From Opisthocomus hoazin (taxonomy: Eukaryota > Chordata > Aves > Opisthocomiformes > Opisthocomidae): DNA of 64,000 bases. The position numbers were made by a program, and so were the translations under genes. Numbering within the stretch: position 1 is the first letter of the stretch; each line of letters starts with the position of its first letter. Positions 11,241 to 23,200 of this stretch are shown piece by piece. The notes under the pieces are model-generated. The model was given only the letters and a program-made list of their open reading frames with translations. It made no database searches and was not told the origin of the DNA. Where the stretch lies: assembly GCF_030867145.1 (NCBI RefSeq), contig NC_134422.1, forward strand, positions 13,712,531-13,776,530, in the 5' to 3' direction.

Positions 11241-14200
11241 CTTTTTAAAGTTCTGTCTTGCTTCAGATTCAGGAAGAGACTCTTCACTCTGTTTTGGATG
11301 AACTTGTTTATAAGCTTTCATCTACCACCAATCCTGTCATAGGAAATGCTGCAACAAAACTACTACTGTTGGTGGCAAAATCTTGCAAGCAGCTTGTGAA
11401 GTTACTCACGACTCGCTACAAAGGTTTGTAAACGTGCACGGGACCAATCGCCCAGCCTCCTCTTACGTTCACTCTAAAAATACAAAGATGGAGGCTTCCT
11501 GACTTGGTTCAATAACTATCTGACACCAATGGAAACTGCAGTGCTGTGGGGTTTTTTCCTTCTCTTCTGTTCATTTTCATTGTAGTTTAAGGTGCCACAT
11601 CTCTTTCTGTTTCCGAGATTTATTTTCATCTGTGTATTGAGGACTCTGCATATGGCAACTTGTCTCTTAAAGGTGTTGTCTGTTGTTTCCAACCTGATGG
11701 GCGTTACTGCTTTCAATGTGATGTTCCGCATCTTTTTTGCTGTGCAGGTTGGGTATGGAGAGATCCTAGCAGCAGGGTGCCTGTACTGCCACGGTAAGAG
11801 CCGTATGTCAGACATCTGCCATTTAGGCCGCACCTGGAGTGCTGTGTTCAGTTTGGGCCCCTCACTACAAGAAGGACATTGAGGTGCTGGAGCGTGTCCA
11901 GAGAAGGGCAATGAGGCTGGTGAGGGGTCTGGAGAACAAGTCTTATGAGGAGCGACTGAGGAAACTGGGGCTGTTTAGTCTGGAGGAGGCTGAGGGGGGA
12001 CCTTACTGCTCTCTACAACTACCTGAAAGGAGGGTGTAGTGAGGCAGGGGTTGGTCTCTTCTCCCAGGTAACTAGTGATAGGATGAGAGGCAATGGCCTC
12101 AAGTTGCGTCAGGGGAGGTTTAGATTGGATATTAGGAAAAATTTCTTTACTGAAAGAATGGTCAGACTTAGGAACAGGGTGCCCAGGGAAGTGGTTGAGT
12201 CACCATCCCTGGAGGTGTTTAAAAAACTTGTAGATGTGGTACTTGGGGATATGGTTTAGTAGGCATGGTGGTGTTGGGTGGATGGTTGGACTTGATGATC
12301 TTAGAGGTCTTGTCCAACCTAAATGATTCTACGATTCAGTGTGGTGAGGCTCACTAATCCAGAAGCATGGAAGTTTTACTTAAAACCGACTTCTGACCCT
12401 GGCTGTTACAGGTCTTCTTATCTGATAGGTGCCGCTCTCTTACCGAGGAGCTGACTGTCTTTTGATACCCAAGTGATCGGAATGAACTCTTTCCAAAAAT
12501 TCATGGAATGAGTTTATCATTTTGCCTTGATGCCTTTAGATGAGGAGGCTGAGTATACATATAATTTGCTCTATGTTGTTCATTATTTAATGAGGTGTCC
12601 CATTTAATGTTTCTATCTCTAGCCTAGCAGGGAGCTCCAGGAAGCCCCTTTGTCCTCTGTCATGCCCATGGAGACTAAGAAAGGCTTTGATGTTTGCCAG
12701 GTCTTTTTTATTCTGGATGTTATTGATGGTCAAAACAGCCTGTGAGCAGCCTCAGTCCTTTGGGGACAGGAACAGCAAGAAGTGGGTATGCTAGACAAAA
12801 AGGTCCAAATCCCTTTTTTTTATTGCTTGTGCTGACTGCTGATTAGGCAGTACCATCAAGATAGACTTCTGAACCAGCTTTGCCACCGTTTTGCCTACAG
12901 AATTGAGAAAGGAGGGCTTCCTGCGGTACAGAATGAAGTATACCATGCCTAAGGCTGGTACCATGTTGTGGATTCTTGTGAAGCTGCTGTGATGGTCTGA
13001 TTGTCCCAGCTGTGCAATGCTGGCTTGTCTGAAGAGGTGCAAGTCTCACTCAAAGGACTATGCTTCATTTTGCTCTGGAATCACAATATGCCACAGTCAC
13101 TTAGAGATTCTTCACCTCTCTTCTGCACACGTTTCCTGCTTCCACTAAGAAAAAAAAAATAATCATGGTTTCCTCTTTTTTTTTTCTTTTTTTTTTTTTA
13201 AAGTTAGAGTCCGTATGTTAGTTTTCACCCCAGCTTTGGAATCCTTTAAACAGTTTGAGGAACAGCAGCAACAAAGAAAGCATTACAGCATTTCCACCAT
13301 CTGGCCATCTCATTGAAGTATCTTGCCTTCAAGTGGCTCAGAGCCGTTGCCAGTATGAGGTATTTCAGTGTAAGCTTTCTGCCAGTAAAGGCAGCCTGCC
13401 GGAGGTGAGGACATCACCTGAACCTCACATCTCCAAGACTGCCACAGTCTTTACCTCAGGTTTCCAGGAGGGCCAGTTTTTTTCCTGTGCGTGGGTTGAC
13501 ACATCTGAGGGGCTTGAGGTGTACTCCCTGTCAGCAGCTGAAGGGTGCCTCTGGCTGTGTAGTCTGTACAGAAACTGGTGAATGGTTGCATCAGACCCAC
13601 AGGACCGCTGTGAGGGAACTGCCTTGTGTAGCCAGGCTACATGCTTTTGCAGAGCTCAGGCAGCTTCAGGGCACCCACTGGCTCCATTTGGAGTCTCACC
13701 TGTCTCCTCAAGTGCTTAACCATCACCGTCGTTGCAAAATGGTGCATGTGTGATAGAACAGATGTGCTGTTTCTGTTGCATGAAGGACTTTGTACTCCAT
13801 ATCCAGATCCTGTAAGTAAGTATGATGGATTCCTTGGAGTTGCCTAGTGTGTGAATATGCTTATGGACAATGATTTGAAGACAGATAAGTTACTTGAATC
13901 TGTAGTTCTTCAGGAGGCTATCCAAACACGTCTTCTTCCTGCCCTCCTTCCTTTTCCCTCCAGCTCCCTGCAAAACTTTCAAGCTCTGGGATTTGCCTGA
14001 TACAAAGCTAAAAAGCGTGCTATTGTCTGTCTGTGTCCTGTTCGCAGCACAGGGGGTGTGTGTTGTGGGGGGAAGCACAAGTATGCTTTTTAGCTACAGC
14101 GAACCTAGAAAGCTGTTTTGTCTCAGGGATTGTATGTGCATGTACTCACAGTTAGACTGTGCTGTACAGATAAGAGATCAAAGAATTCCAGTTATAAATA

Positions 14201-17200
14201 AATAAATTTTATTACAAAAAATATGAAAGCAGTGCTAATAAAACCTAGCACTTGCGTAGTGCTTTACATCCTTTTAGTACCTTACAATGACTTGCTGATA
14301 AGACACTGAAAGTACATTGATAATTTAACTGCCAGTTATGTAGACACAATAGATAGTGACTTGGACATACAAAGTTATGATCGCTGTATAATACTTCTGT
14401 GGTGGTTGGAGCACCAGATAGTCATTGATAATATTCTGCACTGAAACTGAAAGATGCCTGAAGGCGTTCAGCTCCAATCTAGTGTTCGTTTGCACACAGA
14501 ATCAGATTTGATTTTTTGACTCAAATTGTTAGTCTGAAATCCTGAAAAGAAGAATTTGTCATAGCGGCGTTGCATGCTGCTTCTCTCTCTTTTAGGATTA
14601 AAAGGGCTTTTAAATAAACAGTGGACTGGCAAAGGATTTGACAGGGCTCTCAATCAACTCTTGGACGCACTGTACTTGGAACAATCCAACGGAAAAGGAG
14701 AAGTGCAGGTACTGAAGTTTAATGAGACTTTTGTATGTGAAATCCTAGTTACATGAGATTTATATATGTCTAGAATGGATTTACTCTCACTTTGGTGATG
14801 CTTTTCAAAGCCTATGTTATTTTTTCACAATATTAATGGATTTTTAAGTTTCCTATTTATTAAATTTTTAAAAAGAAAAAAGAATGTGTTGCATTTCAGT
14901 GATTTTTGATCATACTGCAAATGTAACATTTTTTTCTTCTGCTAATTCTCCGAAGTTGTCTTTCTGTCCTCTCTAGCGTTTATTCTGTTTTGATTGAATT
15001 ACCTTTTGAAATATCAAGTGCTTCAGATGTTTTAAATACAAATTTCTAACATTGATAAATGCAGCTAATGCATATTTTATCTTTGTGCTGTAGATTCATT
15101 TGTTTATAACAGAGAGCATCGATCCAAGTGATCAGATTAGCTGGCTTTGAAGCAAGTACAGATTTTGTGATAATAACCACTTTACAGGACCTTAAATTTC
15201 CCAAGCTCTTACAAATACTGAATTTTTATGCTTTTGAAAACTGATGGGTTTTGGCCAAATGTTGAGATTGTTCCAACTATGCAAGCAGTAATAAAGTGAT
15301 TTTATATGCAGAGAAAATATACTACCAACTGTTTTATTAATTTCAGAGGCAGCATCAAGCAGCTTGTATAATCCAGGCTCTGTGGAGGGGATTTCAGACA
15401 AGAAAAAGGCTGAAGAAACTACCCCAAGCAGTGACCACGTTACAGAGAAGCTTCAGGTAAGGAGTATGGCTTTGTAAAAAGCACTAGAGAGACGAATCTA
15501 GTAAAAAGGTTTGGTTTGGTTTGATTTTTTTCTCAGGTCACAGAGTCACAGGAAAGATACAGGTCATCTAATCCTATAGCCTACTTGGACGGGGGCCAGC
15601 CTCAAAATGGGATCCAGCTGCTCAGGGCTGTATCCAGTTCTGGAGGTCTCCAAGGATCGAAATCCCACCATCTCACTTAGTCCCTGTCCTGGTGCTGCAT
15701 GACTTGCCTTGTGATGAATTCTTCCGTTACAGCCAGCAGGAATTTCCTTGTTGCAGCTCTTTACTGCTGCCTGTCGTCCTTTTTCTGTGCAACTCTAAGA
15801 GTCTGGCTCTGTCTTCCCTTCCTTTACGTAGTGGAAGACAGAAGTTAGATTTCCCTTCCTTTAGCCTAAACAAACCCATCTCTTTGCCTGTCTTTGTGTG
15901 TCATACATTCCATTGACCTAATTGTCCCCAGCTGAACAGTCTCTATCCCTTCACTTCGTCAATAGCTGTCTTCTACTGGGGGGCCCAGTAGAGTGCGGCC
16001 ACTATTCCAGGTGTGTCCTCAAGAGTGCCAAGTAAAGTGAAATAATAATCTTCCTTGACCTGCTTTGCTTTTGCCTCTGCTTTTGCTAGTGCAGCCCACT
16101 GTGCAACTAGCCTTTGTTACTGCAAGGACATGCTACTGGCTCGTGTTCAACTTGTCACCCACCAAGAACCCCAGGTCCTTTTCATTGGAGCTGCTGTCCA
16201 GATAATTGGTGCCAAACCTGTCCTGGTTCATGAGGGTTTTTTGTGCCAGGTTTAGAACTTCCCATCTGAACTTTGTGTGGTTTCTGTTGGCCCATTTTTT
16301 GTGTTTGTGGGGGTTCCTCTGAGTGTCAGTGCCGCCCTGCATGGGAGACTGTGAGGACAGTCTTAATAAAGTCAAGGCAAACGACATCCGCTGCTCTCCT
16401 CTCATCCACAGAGCCAGTCATCTCATCACAGAAGGCAATCAGACTGGTCATATGTGATCTGCCTGTGATAAATCTGTGCTGGCTATTCCTGTTCACTTCC
16501 TGTCCTTCCTGGAAATAACTTCCCTGAGGATTTGTTCTTATGTCATAGAATCATAGAATCATAGAAAGTTTTGGGTTGGAAGGGACCCCTAGAGGTCATC
16601 TGGTCCAACCCCCCCGCAGCAAGCAGGGACACCGCTAACGAGATCAGGGTGCTCAGAGCCCTGTCCAACCTGGGCTTGAAGGTTTCCAGGGATGGGGCCA
16701 CCACTACCTCTCTGGGCAACCCGTTCCAGTGTTTCACCACCCTCATTGTAAAGAATTTCTTCCTTATATCCAGCCTAAACCTACCCTGTTTTAGTTTAAA
16801 ACCATTACCCCTCATCCTGTCACTGCTGTCTCTACTAAAAAGATTGTCCCCATCTTTCCTATAGGCTCCCTTTAAGTACTGAAAGGCTGCAATCAGGTCT
16901 CCCCGCAGCCTTCTCTTCTCCAGGCTGAACAAGCCCAACTCTCTCAGCCTGTCCTCATAGCAGAGGTCCTCCAGCCCTCGGATCATTTTTGTAGCCCTCC
17001 TTTGGACCCGCTCCAACAGTTCCATGTCCTTCTTGTGCTGAGGGCTCCAGAGCTGAACGCAGAACTCCAGGTGAGGTCTCACCAGAGCAGAGTAGAGGGG
17101 CAGAATCACCTGTCTCGCCCTGCTGGCCACGCTTCTCTTGATGCAGCCCAGGACACGGTTGGCCCTCTGGGCTGCCAGCGCACATTGCCGGCTCACGTCC

Positions 17201-20200
17201 AGCCTTTCGTCTGTCAGTACCCCCAGCTCCCTCTCGGCAGGGCTGCTCTCGATCCTTTCATCCCCCAGCCTGTATTGATAGCAGGGATTACCCCGACCCA
17301 GGTGCAGGACCTTGCACTTGGCTGTGTTGAACCTCATGAGGTTCACACAGGCCCACCTCTCCAGCTTGTCCAGGTCCCTCTGGATGGCATCCTGTCCTTC
17401 TGGTGTGTCAACTGTACCACTCAGCTTGGTGTCATCTGCAGACTTGCTGAGGGTACACTTGATGTCGCTGTCCATGTCATTGATAAATATATTGAACAGC
17501 ACCGGTCCCAGTACGGACCCCTGAGGGACTCCACTCGTCACTGGTCTCCATCTGGACATTGAGCCGTTGACCACTATCCCTTTGGCTGCGACCATCTAAC
17601 CAATTCCTTATCCACCTAACGGTCCACCCATCAAATCCATGGCTCTCCAATTTAGAGAGAAGGATGTTGTGGGGGACCGTGTCAAAGGCTTTACAAAAAT
17701 CCAGATAGATGACATCCATTGGTTTTCCCGTGTCCACCCTTGTTGTTACACCATCATAGAAAGCCACTAGGTTGGTGAGGCAGGACTTGCCCTTGGTGAA
17801 GCCATGCTGGGTGTCTCGAATCACCTCCCTGGCCTCCATGTGCCTTAGCATATCTTCTAGGAGGATCTGTTCCATGATCTTCCCAGGCACAGAGGTGAGG
17901 CTGACAGGTTGGTAGTTCCCAGGGTCTTCCTTTCTACCCTTTTTGAAAAGGGGCACAATGTTTCCCTTTTTCCAGTCACTGGGAACTTCCCCTGACTGCC
18001 ATGACTTTTCAAATATCATGGAGAGTGGCTTGGCAACTACATCAGCCAGTTCCCTCAGGACTCTGGGATGCATCTCATCAGGTCCCATGGACTTCTGTAC
18101 ATTTAGGTTCTGCAGGAGGTCCCGAACCTGGTCTTCACTTGCAGCTGGAGGGATTTTACCCTCCTGGTCTCCTCATGCCATTCATCGACTCGGGAGGGGT
18201 GAGGAGAGAGGTTGCCAGTGAAGACTGAGACAAAAAAGTTGTTGAGTACCTCAGCTTTCTCCTCATCTGCTGTTACCAGTTTGCCGGTCTCACTCATGAG
18301 CGGGGATACGCTTTCTTTGACCATCTTTTTCCAGCTGACATACCTGTAGAAGCCCTTCTTGTTATTTTTCGCATCCCTTGCCAAGTTCAGCTCCAGCTGT
18401 GCCTTGGCCTTCCTGACCCCATCCCTACACAACCGGGCAGCTTCCCTATACTCTTCCCAGGCAGCCAGTCCCCGCTTCCACTTCCTGTGCAGTTCCCTCT
18501 TCTTCCTTAGTTTGACCAGCATCTCTTGCCTCAGCCATGCCGGTCTCTTCCCTTCTCTGCCCGACTTCTTACACTTGGGGATCGAGAGCTCTTGCGCTCT
18601 CTGGAACACATCCTTAAAGACCTGCCAGCTCTGTTCTGTTCCCCTGTCCCTGAGGACCGTTTCCCAGGGAGTCCTTCTGACTATCTCCTTGAAGAGCTGG
18701 AAGTTTGCCCTCCTAAAATTTAGGGTCCTGACTATGCTCTTCGTTATTCCCATTTCCCTTATGTCCCAGGGCATGAGTTTGGGCTGACCAAGAGTTCCTT
18801 CATCTTGAAGATGCCTTTTTCCAGTCAGCTGTTATTTCTGAAACATAAACGTAATGTAATGCCAATATGAGCTGTTTCACTACAGATTCTTTAAGCAGAA
18901 ATGTCCAAACACTGTGCTTTTCCAGCAGTACCAAACTGCCACTTCTGGTGCCAAAAGTGCTCCAACTGTCCCTTTCCCAGCTGCCAAACTTCTCAATGAA
19001 AAAACTTACTTCTATGATGCTTTTATGTTTTCAGTGTAAAAAATTATGGCATACGGAGAACTGAAAGTGTGGCACACTGTAGCATGGGATTGCACTAAAT
19101 AGCACTAGAAGATGATGTAATGGTGGTTGAATAGTTAACCGGTTCACAGTTAACTTGACAAAAAATTCCACCATAAATTGAATGTGGAGCTGTCTTGGAG
19201 TTTCCAGTCTGCCATGCCAGAGTGCTGCAGAAACCAAGAACCATAGCGCTTGCTCAGTATAGTGCTTGCAAGACTTTGTTCTTCATTAATATTTGAAATC
19301 TTTGACTCTCAGAAGTAGAGTCACTTCGGTGACCTAGAAGTAGTATCCTGTGACTTGGAGCACCACAGAAGAATGAAGCTACATCAGTAATGCTTGTTTT
19401 ATTTCAAGTAGGATGTCAGCAGTAATGTTAGCACTTGTTAGGCTAACTCTTTTGAGACATTTGGTGTGAATTTAACATAGGTTAATCATGTACATGAAGT
19501 TCAGACTCCACAGCATGTATTTTCAGCTTTTTTTTGCACATTGAGCACTTGTCAAAACTAAATCTTAGAAATCAATTAGTCAAATCACATTGCATTATGA
19601 TCAAGGTGTTAAGAGATCAGACAGTTACGATTTGTCGTCTTGACTGGCATCAAGAAGATACTGGACTAGCTAGGGTGTAATCTTTAAATGCTGGAAGATT
19701 TGCAGGGACAAGCAGTGTGTCCGTTGAGGGCCACTAGCCACTCCAGCTTGTGTGCTGAAACACCAAGAGTGACAGACATCCTTGTCACTCCTTTTTACTC
19801 CACCATACACTTTGAGCCAATATTCCTTCCCTCATCAGGTACTTTGCAAGCCCGCAGGCCGTAATCATAGCCCAGCAGGCTTGGATAACAAGTTAAGACA
19901 ACAAGGCAAAGCAGAAGGGAAAGGGCAGCAAGGCTATCAGCCTTGACTGTCTTGTGTCATATTTTCAGTATTGTAAGCATTAGCGCATGCTTGTTAAGTA
20001 GTCCTTGAGTAATTTAAATAGACTTTTGAATGTGTTTATTTAATACTGAGAGGAATGGGAATGTACTGATACTTAGAGCTGTGTGTTCATGGCTCAGTCA
20101 GTCCCCATGTACTGAGTACAATATAGAAACTGTACAGCTCCGGTGTTGGGTTTTTTCTGTGTAGGTCAAAGCTGCAGTTAAGTCTTGTGCTGCAAAATAG

Positions 20201-23200
20201 TGTTTGGAATAGTGTAAGCGTGACCTTAGAAAAACTTTCAAGAGGACTTCTGAATTTTTAACAGTCAGGGTTTGATTGTATTAACAGATTTATTTTAGAA
20301 CAAGTGTGGTTAAATGCTGCTGAGGTTGAAACTCCAAACTTGGGTCACCTGCAGCTCCAGTAGATTTTAAACTCTGCAAGTCATAAACTTCTGAAACTCT
20401 GTGGTTTCAGAAACGTCTCCTCGTTTGGTATTAAAGCCTGTAATCTCTCCTTGAAGTTTGTTCACTGTTACATAGCTAATTGTAGAACTGTTAAAATGGC
20501 AATAATTTGTATTAATTGTGTCAAAAATCAAACCGTTTTATATCTATAAAGAGATGATCAGAGGGAGGCTGATCTGCGCCGTGAACTGCTGAAAGAAGCT
20601 TGGATCTTACTCTGTGTGTATTTTACATCTTTTCAGAGGTGTTTCCCTGTCACAGTGTGGTCTTGTACAAACAAATATGTCTTATCATTAGGAGGAACAG
20701 AGAATGAAGAAGAACATGTGTTTTGCAGACTGCATGGGAAAGAATCAGTACCAAAGAAACATTTAAATACCTGACCTGCTATTGGTAGTTTCACAGATGC
20801 ACATCTGAGAAGTTCATGAAACGTTCTTGTTTACCATCTAATGGAGCTCATAAAAATTTATAGGGAGAATTACTAATAGTTTTATCAAGAAAATGTCATC
20901 AGAAGTCCTGTTTGATACTATTTGATCCTGTTTGATCCTGTGACATCATTCTGCTTAGAAGTATAATGTGTGCCTACCTGGATTAAACATGCAAAGATTT
21001 ACAGCTCTAATTCACAGAAACACGTGGGCTGAAAACCTTTAGGTTTGTTGCGACCGTTCTGATGTAATCACGTGTATCATGATCTGTCTCTGTAGGTAGA
21101 TGTGTGGGCACGCTTCAAGTCTGCATTACTGTCATAAAATGTTTATGGTCTCTCAGGCCATGGTGGAGGCTGTTCTATCAGTTAGGGCCAGACCTTTAAA
21201 TCCAGAGCATCTCTTGTATAAAATAGCTTCCATTCCATCTTTCCCCACCCAGTTATGGAGACTAAGGAGAAAGTATGCTTGGTTGAAAAATTACAAGCCA
21301 TTTTATAGTAGCAATGGGAAACACACAAATACCTTAATAGTACTGTGAGTCTGAAGGTATGTGACATGCAGCAGTACCAAAACTGCTGGACATTAGTTCT
21401 AGTCTACAGCCTTTTTTTCCCTTTCTGGCACCTTTATGCCTGTGCTCTGTCCATTTGTTCTCTTCCCTAGTGCTGAGGTGCTCCATTCATTGTCTGTGGA
21501 GAAGTGCTAGAGGAGAGCAGAACTTGGGGCAGTGGGCCCAGTGGGGGTACCCGGGCCCTGAGCGGGCAAGTCACTTTGCTGCAGTGGGGGAAGAGGAGGA
21601 GTTGCATCATTACCTCATTATGGGGTGGACTCGTAAAGTCTCAAGTGTTAGGCTGCTAATGAGGTTAGGTCCACTGGGACGAGAAGGGGTAGTGAAAGGA
21701 GGGGGGGCCGTAGCTCACAGCTTCTCATGCTTCGCTGAGACCATGTCCAAGTGGTCTCAGAAATTATTAGTATCGATACATCAGTGTATTTAGTATCAAT
21801 ATATTAGCCTCTATATTGATATGTTGGTGTGTGTATAATTGATATACGGACTATTATTGGCTTGAAGACACCAGGGCCAGCTGCAGACTTTTCAGTTGTC
21901 TCATCTGTGAAAGATATGCTGAGGCTTTTCCAATGCCAATCACAGTGGGGCAACATCCTAACATCAGATTACAACAACTAGTACAGATCAGAAAGAATTT
22001 GCAAGAAAATTCTTTCCTTCTGTTCTGCTAACAAAATCAATGGAGAAAATGTGTCAGTCTGTATTTCCCTGAGAAAAAAAATCCCTCCAAATTTAAGATG
22101 TGAGCCTTAAGAGCCAACATTCTGATCTGCTCTTGCAGTCAGTACAAAAATAATAGTACGTATTATGGAAAGCAGATGCCGTGCATGCTGAAGGATGCAC
22201 TGGAAAAGGTGCATACTGGAGCAGATGGCTCATGTTGTTTTACCTTTTCCTTAGATGATGGAATAAAAATTATTGTTCTAGTTCATGCTGGCTGTGAATG
22301 TCCCACATGGAGCATTGTCCCCTTCAGGGTCCCGAGAACTTTATCCGAAGTAAAAATATATCCTTTGATAGCAGATTGAGTGACTGGCTCAGAATTTGTC
22401 ATGGCTATAGACAGTGTGGTAATTTGTTAGCTTGTGGGTAATTTCTTGTTGCTTGGTGTGGTCCTGCAGCCAACAGCTGGGATGGCAGATTATTGCCATT
22501 TAAAAGAAAGAGAGATGCTTTTAAGAAACTTATAACTTAAGCTAATTGTTGATGTATTTGTGTATTGCAGAGCTAAACGGGAAAAGGAGCTGCAGCATTT
22601 AAAAAAACAGAAGGAAGATGAGGCTCTAAAACTGCAAATGCAACTTCAGAGGCAGAGGGCCATGAGACTCTTCCATGAACAACAGCTTGCCTTACTGGAA
22701 ATAATCCATGCCAGTATGATTTATATTAAACTATATCAGAAGATTGAACGGTCTGGGTCTCCTTAAGAACAGTTTCCCCAAATGTATTTCCTAATCTTGC
22801 ATGTCTCTTTGCACTGTAGTCTTACTGTCTCTTCTCCTGACCTAATTATCTGACAAAGAACTTGCTAATTCTACAAGGGCTCAGTAACTACTGATCAAGA
22901 TCTGCTGCCTTCAAAATGGTGCCGGAGAAAGGGGAGCCCAGTTTTCTTGGGTTACAAAGCTCCATTGCAGCTGCAAGTCTCTGAAGCCCACAGCTAGCAG
23001 ACCTTGGATGAAGAGGGGTTTTTAACTGACAGCACTGAAGCTTTGTTTGGTACTATGTGATTTGAGGATTAAAAATGCAAATTGTTGAAAGATCCCAACC
23101 CACTGCCTTATAACTAGATTTTTGTTACATTTGTAGGTCAGGTAAATAAGTACATGGAGGAAATGGAGGGGAAATCAGCAGTAACTATCCAGAGATTCTG

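Noticed and set aside
17002-17562. Plus-strand ORFs of up to 186 codons over the CR1
   Set aside because: Shadows of the minus-strand CR1 reverse transcriptase.
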